Shown: positions 50,946-63,400, numbered from the stretch's first letter. The stretch is DNA of 64,000 nt from Plasmodium malariae (GCF_900090045.1 NC_041778.1:310001-374000); one strand, 5' to 3'. Made by a program: numbers and translations. The notes: generated by a model from the letters alone, not told the origin.

Positions 50946-52229
50946 TCAAAATAACCGCATTACTAAAATGAAAAAAAAAAAAAAAAAAAAAAAAAACTCA
51001 AAATAACACACACTACACAAATATAAGAAAAAAAAAAAAAAAAAAATGCACAATTAAAACGGCCTTCTTTTCCTTAAAGCATTAACATTAACGTTGTTAT
51101 TTTTAATTTTCATTTATCAAAAAAATGCTTCATCGATGCTGAATGTTGTTCTCTTTTTTTTTTTTTTTTTTTTTTCTTTTTATTATAAAAATACATGTTT
51201 TGTGTCTAAAACGGCCAAAGTAGTATTTTTATTTTCCACCGTATCATCGAATAAATAACTCAAACGAGGGTCCTTACACACTTTTAACAGTTGAAGATTA
51301 CTGGTAAAAATGGGAAGACGCAAATGTACGAGGGTACATAAATGAACTTAAATAGACATCAATAATTGGTCTGAGGAAGTCTGTACATATAAATATATAT
51401 GTATGTATGCATATATGTATATATATACCCACACACATGCCCGATTACAAGCCTGATACAGTGCTTCCTATTTTTACACAAATAACGATGTTCTTAGTTT
51501 CACCATACGTTCGCTCGAAAAGCTTAAACAGTGACAATACAAATATTACATCAGAGTGTCGAATATATTGAGAACAATTCCTTAATTATTTTAAAAACAT
51601 ACAATTAAAAATAGTGATACCTATTCGAAAAAAAAAAAAAAAAAATTCAAAGTTTTTTCAAAGAAATTCCTATGAACATCGTGCTTTAATGCAAAAAATA
51701 TGAAGGCATATATAAGAATAAAAACACATAACTTCTTCATGTTTATTTTTGAGAATTATTTAAAATATTAACAATTTTATGTATGTTAATGAAATATTCT
51801 GTGTGCATTACTGTTCTTGTAATTTCTTTTTTTATTTTTTTTCCTCCTTTTTTTTGTATATTTCTCATCATATGAAGCTATTTTTTTTTTTTTTTTTTTT
51901 TCAATTCAACAAATAACCAGTATAAAACCTTTAATTTACCGATTTCACAAAAATTATAAACTTCTTTACATATAAGGGCTTACTTCTACATCTTTATACA
52001 ATCGTTACAGCTTTTTAAATAAAGTAATAGTATTAAAAAAAAAAAAAAAAAAGAAAAACCTCTCCCCCTTAATTTCTTATAGCAAAAAATTATAATTTCC
52101 TATAATATTCAGTTTTGTAAAAATATATATACAACACATACACATGTACACATGTACATATGTAAGTATGTTTAGCCTTTTTTTTACATATTTTCACTAC
52201 TATTTTTTAAAATAATAATTTTCCACCAC
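50309..52229. promoter_or_regulatory. Divergent intergenic region between the Snf2 and DHHC genes
   Basis: About 1.9 kb between two divergent starts. It begins with A-rich AAAACAAAAACA-type sequence (50340-50520), then three poly-A blocks (50918-50941, 50977-50995, 51028-51046), poly-T (51158-51175, 51882-51900) and otherwise plain AT-rich DNA. No gene is supported. It should contain both promoters; this is inferred from orientation. Confidence 0.5.
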
Positions 52230-53336
52230 ATGATGAAAATTAAGATAAAAGAAACTCTCTTAACATTATACAGATCCCTTATTGTTATACTTGTACAATA
52301 TAAAATAAAAAAAAAGGGAAAACAAGAGTGATATAAAATTTAAAAATAAACAAAAAAGAAAAACCAAAAAAGTAAAGAAAAAAAAAAAAAAAAAATCCGA
52401 CAACTCTATTTCCCTTATTACTATTAACAGACATACACTTTACTCTTTCAGTCCATGTACATGTGTTCCAAATTTATATCAACCTTTGCGTAAAAAAAAA
52501 AAAAAAAAAAAAGATAAAAAGGGAAAAAGACGCTTATATATGTGCAAGTGTGTATATGCATACATAAATACATACAAACATATGTAGAGAGGGAGATAAG
52601 GAAACTATTATGAATACTCAGTTGAACTATCAACTTTTTTAATTAAAATTTCCCGCGAATTGAGTGATGCATAAATAAGTTCCACTTTTAGAGGTATACA
52701 AATAATAAACGATATATTTTTTTCTTTTTTTTTCTTGTCAGAATAAAAATAAGAACAATTTCTCTTTTTTCATTTTGGTCTGCAACCTGTATGACCTTAT
52801 GGTGTTACACAACTTGTCTTTTCAAAAATCCTGGTTTTTTAAACGAGGCAGGTACACTATTCATGATAACAGTTCAACAGTTCATTTGTTTTCATGTATT
52901 TCCATGTATTTTAATGTATCTCCATATGATTTCATGGATTTTCTTTTATTTTCTTTTATTTTCTTTTATTTTCTTTTATTTTCTTTTCATTTCATTTATT
53001 TTTTTATTTTTATTTTTTTTACGTATTTTATTTATTCTTCTCTCAATATATAGACGACTATTCTCTTTTTTTTTTTTATATCATTTCTTATAGAATTTTC
53101 AGGAGAAAATACAACTGAATATGAAATTAGAGTAAATATGTGTGAAAAGTGTAATCTTCCAAAAATAAAAAGATCTCACCATTGTTCAGTGTGCAAAAAA
53201 TGCGTAATAAAAATGGACCATCACTGTAAAATTATGCATATGTTCATAATTTGAATCGAGGAAAAAAAGAAAATTAAAAATATAAAAAATAATAATATAA
53301 AAAAAATAAAAAAACAATAAAATATATACACATATA

Positions 53337-53379
<43 letters not shown>

Positions 53380-54570
53380 CATATACGCACATAAACCAAT
53401 GGAAAAAAAATACATTTTTCCCCGTTCTTTTTTTATATATACAATAATAAAGGCATATGGATTAATAACTGTGTTGGGTTATACAACCAGAAATTCTTTA
53501 TTCTTCTAAATTTTGTAAATGCGAAATAATAAAAAGATTAATAATAATCTCATAGCAGTGCTATGGAACTATAATAAAGCCGTTACGCCTTGTAACTCTT
53601 AATGATATTATATGCATATCATGTTCAAGAACAAAAAACATTGTGCTTTATTTGTTCTTCATGTTTGTTTTGTTTTACTTTATTGTATTGTAGTGTGAAG
53701 TAATGTATTTTTTTTTATTTTTTATTTTTTTTTTTTAGTACGCATTATTAATGTGTTGCAATTGCTGCTTTGTAGTTATTTTTAAAATTATAACATGTAT
53801 AAAGTCCCAACATAATTTTAAAGCTGAGGTAAAACTGAAAATAACGAATACTATTTTTGTTTACAACTTATTTATTAAATTTCTTTGTTGTTCTTAATAC
53901 TTATTTTTTTTGCACATATCTTGTTCATGTTTTTTTTATTTTACTCATATTTTGTTCATATTTTTCTCATTTTGTTCAAATATTTTTTCTTTTTCCAGTG
54001 TGTGCTCACAAAAATGGATCTCATTCATATCATAGTAACATAATGGGAAAAGAAAAGAAAAGAATAATAACCTTCTTTTGCATTGAAACATATTCTCGTT
54101 AATTTTAATAGATGTTATGAAATATGTGCTTATTTTTATGAATGTTTTAAGGTAAACACCATAAGCTCTCTAATATTTGGAATGATTGCGCTTGTTATGC
54201 TAGTCGATCAGTATTGTGCAATAAAAACAAACACAACAGGTTTTTTAAAAAAACACAAATACGCAAAAGTACGTGGTCATATAAGTACATATACATATAT
54301 ATAAATATGTGTGTACATATATATGCTTATGTTTGTACATATATATGCTTATGTTTGTACATATATATGCTTATGTTTGTATAATCATTTCGCCTTACCA
54401 TATTTACAAATTCAAGGAGGAAGTGAAATTACATACTTTTAAACGATTACACAGGCATAGAACTTTTAAAAAACATAAAGGGGAAAACGCAGCCATTTCA
54501 CGAATCACTCATAGAAGTGTTTGAAACTCCATTTTCTTATTTATGGTATTATAAGGATATAAAACAATGA
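52230..54570 (+). CDS. DHHC9: DHHC-type palmitoyltransferase, nine exons (DHHC9-like)
   Basis: Exons: 52230-52292, 52431-52489, 52742-52851, 53103-53225, 53453-53514, 53739-53828, 53999-54034, 54153-54240 and 54455-54570. All introns are GT..AG and phases agree, giving 248 residues. Layout: TM1 ([15 protein letters not shown], ~16-35), TM2 ([17 protein letters not shown]), KNPGFLNE in place of the usual DPG motif, then the Cys-rich domain [20 protein letters not shown], the catalytic [17 protein letters not shown]3, TM4 ([15 protein letters not shown]), the conserved NTTGIE and a PaCCT-like end ([19 protein letters not shown]). The enzyme S-acylates cytosol-facing cysteines at a membrane. The residue after DHHC is Ile, not the common Pro. 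The first two exons are less certain than the rest. The symbol is from recalled synteny with P. falciparum chromosome 2. Confidence 0.9.
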
Positions 54571-56387
54571 AAAAAGCAATATGGACCCGCTTAATTATAA
54601 ATTTCTTTTAATTTAACTTTTATTTTTATGCCTTTTTTATACAAATTTTTTTTTTTTTTTAATTACACATTTCTGTTTAAGGCTTCTTCCAGTAAATAGA
54701 AAAGTGCAGAAGAATTTGTCAGTAAGTGCAAATTTTACGCAGAAAAAAAATAAAGTAATTTAGGAATAATATGAAAAAAAATAAATAAAAAAGGAAAAAA
54801 AAAGGAAAAAAATATATACAAATTTTTCTATTAATATCGTACATTTTGACATTTACCTATTATGTTGTTCCCCGTTTTTAATTTGTTATCCACCATAAGA
54901 TACTCCTTTTTATATTTCGCCAAATCATCTTATAAATTTTTTTTTCTTGTGTTATCCCAATATTACCAAATTTTAAATAAATATAAAATACATATTACAT
55001 AATATGTAATATATAACGTATATTTTTTTTTTTTTTTTTTTTTTAATCATTATTTGTCTCAAAAGCATATGCACATGCATTTGTATGTTATTTTTTTTAG
55101 TTTTACACATTATTCCAATTTTAATTTTTTGCCCCCTTTCAACCTTAGCATAATTTTAGCTTGTCCATTTCCCTTTCATTTTTTCTTCCCCTTTCCATCT
55201 TCTATTTTTGTCATTAAATATTTTGAAAACAGTCTGTTCAAAATTTTACTGTTATTTCACGTTATAGTCTCATGAAGTACAAATGAAAAATATAGGTAAA
55301 ATTAAATTAAATAGAATAAAATTAAGTAGAATAAAATTAAGTAGAATAAAATTAAGTAGAATAAAATTAAGTAGAATAAAATTAAGTAGAATAAAATTAA
55401 GTAGAATAAAATTAAATAGATTAAAATAAAATAAAATTAAATTAAATAGAATAAAATAGAATAAAATAGAATAAAATTAAATAGAATAAATTAAAATAAA
55501 ATATGACAAATAAATACTACAAAGCGGTAAAAATAGCAAAAAAGCAATAACAACGGTAAAGCGGTAAAATAAAAGAACAAATGAAGAGGCGCGTGAAGAT
55601 AAAAAAATGCGTTACTCTCAAACATTAAATAAGAGAACGCTATTAGTTGAATACGCATGTGTACCACTAAGCGAAATGCACATTGCACATGTTTAATTAA
55701 AAAAAAGGCGATTAATACTTATTTTGTGATACTAAAATCTGAAATTTTTAATTTTAAAATTATAATATATTTTTTCCCCCTACCTCGTTTTTGTTTTTTT
55801 GTTTTTTTTTTAAATAATTTATTATAGAGCTATTTAATTAACTCTTCTTCAGTATTTGCCCCCAATTTGTATATGCTTAAGTTTGAAATTATGTTCTAAC
55901 AGGCGTTCTGTATATTCTTGCCTGTACATGTTCTAAAATTGACTTTTTAATAAATACATTTGTTAGCACCTTTTTCTTATTTTTTCTTTTTGATTTCTTT
56001 TCGTTGAATAATTTATATTTTCCTTTCATTTATTCATTATTTCATTTATACAAAGTAAACGTAACATGGCATTTATTTTTGTTCATGCTAGTCTTATTCT
56101 TCATATAATTTTTTTTAGTTTATTTTTTTACCTAATGCATAACTTAATATATTTGTATTCGTTCTTTTTTAGGGCTCTTTTCACACTTCTTCACCTGTAT
56201 TTATATTTGGTTTATTCCCTTATAGCCATTTGGCGTACACAAAATATATCTTTTTTTTATTTTTTTATTTCTAAACACTACAGAAATTTTCTAACTCTAG
56301 GGGTTCTCTCCCAAGGTAAGAAAAATTTTCTCTTCAATTTCCCCCCCTTTTTTTTTTTTTTTTTACAATGAAATACAAGTACAAAAA
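54571..56387. other. Intergenic region between the DHHC gene and ORC5
   Basis: Contains poly-T (55023-55044), a 15-bp minisatellite (55290-55500), T-rich DNA rich in Phe/Leu frames up to 56365 and a poly-T of about 20 just before the ORC5 start. It should hold the ORC5 promoter. A small frame at 56066-56371 is T-rich and unsupported. Confidence 0.55.
55290..55500. repeat. 15-bp minisatellite (AAAATTAAGTAGAAT)
   Basis: About eight good copies of a 15-bp unit followed by degenerate AAATAGAATAAA-type copies. Its left end is about 720 bp downstream of the DHHC gene. Confidence 0.88.
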
Positions 56388-59099
56388 ATGTACAAACTAA
56401 AAAACAATGAAAGTGATATAAACTCTGATGATTGTAATGAAACATCACAGGAATGCATTTACCGCTTTAGCTCCCCAAAAAAACAAAAGAGCAATACTTT
56501 GAAGAATTCAAAAAAGATAGAACAAACTTATTCTATTTCAAATTTCGAAAAATGGGAAGTTGTGAGTACAAATATGAACAATGAGAAGAATACAAAGAGA
56601 AAGGCTTCCAATACAAACTTAAAAAATAGCTCCCAAATTCAGGTAAATTTTGCAGGGTTAAAAAAAAATGAACAAGATTATGTGCAGCAAAAACGAAGTT
56701 TTGAAAAACTGCACGAAAGTGAGGGTGAACGGGAAACAAACGACAATTACATTGAAGAGAGTGATTACGATGAAGAGGGTGATTACAATGAGCGGATCGG
56801 TTACGAGGATCAAGTCAGCTACGACACCCAGATCAGTAACAACGAGACTGATAGGTATTGCGAATATAATGAGCGCAAAAAATGTCAAGCGTCAAGGGGG
56901 GATAACGTCAACAATTTGGGATCAATTCGCGAAAAGGAGCACATGTTAGGCGAAATGGACGAAAAGATGCACATGTCAGCTAAAATGGACGAAAAGATGC
57001 ACATGTCAGCTAAAATGGATGAAAATGTGACCAGTTCAGTCGAATTGGATGAAAATGTGAACAGTTCAGACGAATTGGACGAAAATGTGAACAGTTCAGA
57101 CGAATTGGACGAAAATGTGAACAGTTCAGACGAGTTAGACGAATACAATAGTTTATATGACGAAGAACTGAATGAAATGATCGGTGAGGGTCATTTTAAG
57201 GAACTAATTCCAGCAATACCACACGATATTTTAAATTCATATATTGCTTGTTTAAAAACGTGTGGATTTGAAAGAGAAGTGCAACTACATCGACTAATTA
57301 ATCTCTTAGGTGATTTAAGGGACCCTATTTCAGTTATTCAAGTGTTAGGATTGCCAGGAATGGGGAAAACAAAAGTAGTTAAAAATTTTATAAAATTAAT
57401 GAATGTTCCTTTTGCTTATGTTAACTGCTTAATGGCTGTTTATCAATCAGGTAGATCAGCCAAAAATGTTATATTTCATACTATACTAAAAGATTTAAGT
57501 ATTAATTTGCTGAAAGAGTTTAATGAATATAAGAAAGTAAATAATATTATGAACTGTTCATATGATCCAACAAAATTAGTGCCTACCAGTGTTTCTAACA
57601 CGGACAACTTTTTTAATATCCTACATAAGCTTTTGTCATTTAGGCCTGACGACGAGCAGGGTTTGGAAAAAATAGCATCTAAAAAGAAAAAAAAAGGAGC
57701 AGCAGTAGGAGAAGCATCGGGAGAGGAAAATAATGGCGGCAGAATAAATAGCCCAGTGAACGGGAATAATGCGGAAGAAAAGGAAAACAAAAAAAAGTGC
57801 AGGAATAACAAGAATCATTATTATAAAGACAAATTATATGATCGTTCAGTAGTTTTCATTCTGGACAATATTAGATACTTGGTTCGAACGCATCCTGACT
57901 TGTTCTATGCCTTAACTAGAATACATGAATATATAAAAGGACCTTATGCCGATGTAACAAAAGCGAATAAGATAACAAGAGGGTTATGTGTTATATTAAT
58001 AAATAGATCACCATTACCAGATGAAATTTTTGATGGGTTACCTCAACCTCCTACTGTTTGGTTTGACTCATATACAGCTGATATGTGTAAGAATATTCTG
58101 TACAGATTATATGAAACTATGTGTTTTGAATCTCTGTTAACATACAATGATAAGGACTTAAAAATTTTTTACGTAAAAGATAATAAAAAAGAATTTTTAA
58201 TAAAAAAAAAGAATGTTATATTAAACAACGATGTAATATATGATATATGGTGTAGATATATTGACTATATTGTTAATGTGTCTTATAAAGATTACAAGAG
58301 TGATTTTCATGAACTGCTATTTATATGTTCCCATATGTGGCCATTATTTATTAGACCTATTATAGAAGGATCTTTAGAACCGATTGTAGAAAATATGAAT
58401 GCATTACAAAGGAATATTGACACACACATACGAGTTGCAACATATAATCATGCTAGTCACTTCACATTTGAATTAATCGATTCTGTTTTTCTAAATGAAA
58501 GTAATTTAAAAAATAAAATTGATTTATCTTTTTATTCAAAAATTTTGTTAGTAGGAGCCTACCTAGCTTCTAGGAATTTACCCATAACAGATAAAAGGTT
58601 TTTCAATGCTACAGTAAAAGGAGGTGCTTTTAGTTTACCGAAAAAAAGAAAAACAAGAAATAAAAATGAGTCCATTTTAACGTTAATAGGTCAAGCAATT
58701 CCAAAAAATTTTACTTTTATTAGATGGTTATGTTTAACAGATTGTTTATTAGTATGTTTCTTTGATGAACAATTAATTTTAAATAGTTTAATATGTCATC
58801 AGATAAATACATTAATACAGCTAGGTTTTATTACTTTTTCTTCCTCTAATAATTTATCTTGCCTAGTCAGAAATAGTTTAATGAATGGAGTACAATGGAG
58901 TGGATATTGTGGTAGTGCTCTTTTAAACTCAACTAATAATTTTTCCTCTCCAAATAATAATATCTTTTCTGAAACTACTAATTCTATGGCCTATGAGTCG
59001 CTAGATCCTTATTCTAAGTTGGTCATTCACGTACCTGAAGAGACGATCAGGAGCATTTCCAAGGAGATGAAAATACCCCTGGACGAGTTGATCCTTTAG
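56388..59099 (+). CDS. ORC5: Origin recognition complex subunit 5
   Basis: A single-exon protein of 903 residues, about twice the ~435-480 of fungal or animal ORC5. Residues 1-265 are a hydrophilic extension with two tandem repeats: a MHMSAKMDEK type and a VNSSDELDEN type (~188-252). The AAA+ part begins near 285 (GFEREVQLHRLINLLGD), with Walker A LGLPGMGKTKVV (~320) and a Walker B-like VFILDNIRYL (~490). Between these is a Lys/Glu/Asn insert (~425-480). ILLNRSPLPDEIFDGL-like and VWFDSYTADMCKNILYRLYE segments follow, then a helical C-terminal region (LCLTDCLLVCFFDEQ). ORC5 is part of the hexameric origin-binding complex that loads MCM in DNA replication. Walker B has Asn where many AAA+ proteins have a second acid. 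The start ATG follows a poly-T leader. Confidence 0.9.
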   Translation: MYKLKNNESDINSDDCNETSQECIYRFSSPKKQKSNTLKNSKKIEQTYSISNFEKWEVVSTNMNNEKNTKRKASNTNLKNSSQIQVNFAGLKKNEQDYVQQKRSFEKLHESEGERETNDNYIEESDYDEEGDYNERIGYEDQVSYDTQISNNETDRYCEYNERKKCQASRGDNVNNLGSIREKEHMLGEMDEKMHMSAKMDEKMHMSAKMDENVTSSVELDENVNSSDELDENVNSSDELDENVNSSDELDEYNSLYDEELNEMIGEGHFKELIPAIPHDILNSYIACLKTCGFEREVQLHRLINLLGDLRDPISVIQVLGLPGMGKTKVVKNFIKLMNVPFAYVNCLMAVYQSGRSAKNVIFHTILKDLSINLLKEFNEYKKVNNIMNCSYDPTKLVPTSVSNTDNFFNILHKLLSFRPDDEQGLEKIASKKKKKGAAVGEASGEENNGGRINSPVNGNNAEEKENKKKCRNNKNHYYKDKLYDRSVVFILDNIRYLVRTHPDLFYALTRIHEYIKGPYADVTKANKITRGLCVILINRSPLPDEIFDGLPQPPTVWFDSYTADMCKNILYRLYETMCFESLLTYNDKDLKIFYVKDNKKEFLIKKKNVILNNDVIYDIWCRYIDYIVNVSYKDYKSDFHELLFICSHMWPLFIRPIIEGSLEPIVENMNALQRNIDTHIRVATYNHASHFTFELIDSVFLNESNLKNKIDLSFYSKILLVGAYLASRNLPITDKRFFNATVKGGAFSLPKKRKTRNKNESILTLIGQAIPKNFTFIRWLCLTDCLLVCFFDEQLILNSLICHQINTLIQLGFITFSSSNNLSCLVRNSLMNGVQWSGYCGSALLNSTNNFSSPNNNIFSETTNSMAYESLDPYSKLVIHVPEETIRSISKEMKIPLDELIL
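56940..57145. repeat. 30-bp coding repeats in the ORC5 N-terminus
   Basis: Two adjacent families of 30-bp units encode ten-residue repeats (EKMHMSAKMD, about 2-3 copies; ENVNSSDELD, about 4-5 copies). The two units share the AAAATGGA(C/T)GAAAA start, so they probably come from one ancestor. Confidence 0.9.
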
Positions 59100-59179
59100 A
59101 TGAACAAAGAGGCTCGTTCGCCTCTCCATACGCGCATTCGGGGTGCTACCCCTGCATATATATAAGTCGCGACCTGCAC

Positions 59180-59422
59180 TTTTTTATTTATTCATCTATT
59201 TATTCATTTATTTATTCATTTATTTATTCATTTATTTATTCATTTATTTATTCATTTATTTATTCATCTATTTATTCATTTATTTATTCATTTATCTATT
59301 CATTTATTTATTCATCTATTTATTCATTTATTTATTCATCTATTTATTCATTTATTTATTCATTTATTTATCTATTTATTTATCCATTTATTTATCCATT
59401 TATTTATCCAATTATTTCTTTA
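59180..59422. repeat. 12-bp repeat (TTCATTTATTTA)
   Basis: About twenty near-perfect copies of a 12-bp T/A-rich unit with CAT/CTA variants. The period is a multiple of three, so it keeps a false frame open (YLFI). Confidence 0.92.
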
Positions 59423-59835
59423 TTTTAATTATTTTTTTTTTTTTCTGAATTGTGCAATATTAAACGCTTGTAGATGTGCGTGTGTGCGTTGTGGACGGGG
59501 GGAGAAGGGTAGACCAAACTGTATGCTCATTCTGCTTCACCATTTTGAAAAGTCAGGAAATATTTTAAAATATTTTGAAAAATGAACACATGGTTCCACA
59601 TGCACTTAAGTTTGTTTTCACTGAATACACGTACACACATTCACATACCAATGCGCAGTAACAGTAGCACATTTTTTTTTTTTTTTGATTTGGAATGTAA
59701 ATACGATGTTTTTATTTTCACTAAATTTAAAGAGGAGCAAAAGATTATTTTAACTCACACGTTACAGCACTCGCATCAGTATGTACGCGTGCGTGTATTT
59801 CCTCATCAAATAGCTCGAAAAAAAAAAAAAAAAAA

Positions 59836-60092
59836 AAGAGATGAAAAGAGATGAAAAGAGATGAAAAGAGATGAGAAGAGAAGAAAAGAGATGAAAAGAG
59901 ATGAGAAGAGAAGAAAAGAGATGAAAAGAGAAGAAATGAGAAGAAAGCGTATTAAAAAAAGGGTAATAAAAAAAGTGATAAAAAAGGTGATAAAAAAAGT
60001 GATAAAAAAGGTGATAAAAAAAGTGATAAAAAAAGTGATAAAAAAGGTGATAAAAAAAGTGATAAAAAAAGTGATAAAAAAAGTGATAAAAA
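59836..60092. repeat. Two adjacent purine-rich repeats (10-bp GAGATGAAAA and 12-bp GTGATAAAAAAG)
   Basis: The left part (59836-59945) has about ten 10-bp units; the right part (59955-60092) has about eleven 12-bp units. Both are strongly purine-rich on the plus strand. Confidence 0.9.
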
Positions 60093-60425
60093 AAATAATA
60101 CGAAAGAATAACAAAATAACATTCAAAAGTGGTTTAATTAATGTAAAAATGGGAAACATAAAAAATTAAGCAAAAAAAAAAAAAAAAAATAGTATGCACA
60201 CGTGAACATACACCTATATAAAAATGTAAACATACATAAACATATACATACATACACACAGAGATATTTGGTACACTACCAAGATACACGCCATTTGAGG
60301 GAGGAGCCATCTTTCGTTGCAGCACTTTACAAAACACATACATGTTCACCTAGTTATATCAAAATGAATGCATTAAAATGCTGCTTTCACATTTATTCAC
60401 TCTGGACAGGGAGCCTCTAACCCGC

Positions 60426-63400
60426 TCACATGTCCTCGAGCACAAGCTTGGGGTATATAGCCATGGTCATAAGTTCCTGAAACAACAATTTGCATGCATA
60501 GGGAATGTAAATCTGGGAAATGTTCGTTTTGCTATTACACACAGTACATTCGTAGGCATTTTTGTTAATGTCAGCAATACAACATAAACCACAGTTATCA
60601 CAAACATGTACACGATAAGCATCACTTTCTTCAAATAATCTTTCTTTGAGCATTTTTGCTGAACCATGTGAAATCATACAATCTCTTTCCATTTCACCAA
60701 AACGTAGACCACCATCTCTTGATCTTCCTTCTGTTGGTTGACGTGTAATCATAGTTAAAGGTCCTCTACTTCTAGCATGTATTTTATCTTCAACCATATG
60801 TTTTAACCTTTGATAATAAGTCGGACCAATAAAAATTTTTGATTTTAACATTTTCCCATTATGTCCATTATATAATATATCATTTCCATATTTCTCATAT
60901 CCTAATTTATGCAATTTATTTGAAATTTCTTGAACTGTTATTTTAGAAAATGGTGTTGCATCCCCTTCACTTCCTTCTATTGCTGCCACTTTTCCTGACA
61001 AACATTCTACTAAATGCCCAATAGTCATACGAGATGGAACAGCATGTGGATTCATAATTATATCTGGATATGTACCATCTGAACTAAATGGCATATCTTC
61101 AATTCTATATGTAATTCCTATTGTACCCTTTTGTCCATGTCTACTTGCAAATTTATCACCTATCTGTGGGATACGGACAGAACGTACTTTTACCTTAGCA
61201 AATTTGTTTCCTCTACTATTTGATGATAACATAACTGTGTCAACTACTCCATTTTCATTTGCTCGTAAACTTAAAGAACAATCTTTTTTATATTGTTTTA
61301 ATATATTTGAGGTACTAATTGTTAACGTTGGTAATTCTGTATCATCTTTTGTAGTGGTACTAATAGCTGTTGTTCCATATTTTGCATTATTTGTACTTGC
61401 ATAGTACGTATCTCCTCCACCAGCTGTAGTACTATAATATGTTGTACTGGATGGACTAGCAGATATAATACTTGGTGCACCAACAACACCGCCACCGCTA
61501 CCACCATCAATACTATACTTATCACTAACAGGTGAATCTGGAGGACTGTCCAGAACGTTTGATGAAATTATAGGAGAAGCATACGGGCTATCAACATTTC
61601 CACGTGTTAACAAAGAACTACTCAATGAAGAGGATGTATGACCACCACCACTACTAGCAGCAGCAGAAGAAGATAATGCAGAAGATGAAGTCAAAGAAGA
61701 AGAAGAGATAGCACCTGTGCTACTATAAACCTGTGTTGTAGGCACCTTTCTTTGTATGACTATATCATCTTCATCCTCGATGTTCGGTGATACCTTTCCT
61801 ATTATTACATCATCTCCTAAAACCCTAATTCCTGGAGCTATTAGTCCATCATCATCTAACTTTGTATAGTCTGCTCTTTTTAAATTTTTAACAACTCTGA
61901 TGGACGGTTTTTCAAACGACTCAATAATTAAACTACCTTGTTGTTTCTCTTCACTGGTGTAACTACGATAGAATACGCTCCTGAACAAACCTCTATCAAT
62001 AGATGACTGGTTCATAATTAAACTGTCTTCTTGATTATATCCAGTATAACACATAATTGCAACAATAGCATTAATTCCTGCAGGTAAATCCCGGAATCGT
62101 AAGTACTCCATTACCTTGGTACATACTAATGGTCTTTGTGGATAGTATAACAAATGAGCTAATGTATCTAATCGTATATTAAAATTTGTAACATATATAC
62201 CCATAGCTTGTTTACCCATTGCACTTTGATATGTATTACGAGGGCTTTGATTATGATCACTAAATGGTATAATAGAAGCACAGACGCCTAGTATTAAGGA
62301 TGGATGTATTTCACAATGAGTATAATTATTATAATATCCTGTACCTGTCTTTAAATCATCAATAAACATACTGATCATAGTCGTCTCTTCTTCTTCACAG
62401 TCAATATATTCTATAATGCCTTCTTGTATTAAATAATCCCAATTATACGTATCTGGATGTTTAGATATGTTTCTAACATGCTCCTTAGTTAATTTCAATC
62501 TATTTTCACCATTCACATTCTTAACAACATATAATGGTCTCATTGCCCTACCCGAATCGGTAAAAATTTTAATTTCTTTACTGTTTACATCTCTAACAAT
62601 AGATGCTTCAGGTGATATATCACATCGTCTTCTTAACTCATACAATGTTTCAATTAAATTGTCAATTTGATTAAAACATCCTACCCATTTTCCATTTAGA
62701 AACAATTTTACTTTTTCCTTCATTAATTGAGGAGGCACTTCATCTAAGGATTCTAAACCCCATTCTAATAAAAACTCATATATATTATTAGTAGAGGTAC
62801 CAACACTTATATCACACATTAAAGATAAATTTTTAACAAGACCAACGGATTGTCCTTCTGGTGTTTCAAATGGACATATCATACCCCAATGTGTATTATG
62901 TAATTGCCTTGGTTTAGCCATCTTCCCTTCTCTACCCAAAGGGGTGTTCAATCTTCTCAAATGGGACAAACAAGAAGAATAGGTTAACCGGTTTAATACT
63001 TGTGCTACACCTGTTCTGATTACTTTTCCATCTTTATCCTTTCCCCAGTTACCTGTAGCTAATTGATACTGCATTCCTTGAGTAATTTGTGAACAACTCC
63101 TAATAGCACCAGCTACATCAAATGGTTTATTGTTATCTATTTGTCTTTGTAATACTCTTCTTACATCTTTTGCCATTTTCCTAAAGTACGTTGAAAAGCT
63201 ACTTGCCATCAATGGTCCAGCTATATCTAATCTTTTTTTCCCAAAATGATCTCTATCATCTTCTTTAATTCGTCCTAACTCTGCTAATAATAATCTATTT
63301 ATCATATAACCGATAAAATATGATTTTTTACTTTCTACCCCTGGACCTGTACCCATATGTGGTAATACCTCTTTACGTAGCAATTCCTTTGCATATAAAA

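Larger units (their letters stand above)
59100..60425. other. Convergent intergenic region between ORC5 and RPB2
   Basis: Only 3' UTR-type DNA is expected. It holds three simple repeats (12-bp at 59180-59420, 10-bp at 59836-59945, 12-bp at 59955-60090), poly-A (59819-59836) and poly-A near 60172-60189. Long frames here encode YLFI or VIKK repeats and are not genes. Confidence 0.6.

Noticed and set aside
54001..54102. Longer reading of the seventh DHHC exon ([17 protein letters not shown]...)
   Set aside because: It is in the wrong phase. The 36-nt exon 53999-54034 keeps phase on both sides and gives a continuous fourth membrane segment.
54114..54152. Alternative acceptor at AATAG giving [13 protein letters not shown] before TM4
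   Set aside because: The phase does not match the preceding exon; the acceptor at 54152 does.
59143..59448. Plus-strand frame reading YLFI repeats
   Set aside because: Pure translation of a 12-bp simple repeat with no flanking coding sequence.
59861..60169. Plus-strand frame reading KRDEKRRKE and VIKK repeats
   Set aside because: Translation of two purine-rich simple repeats in a convergent 3' region.
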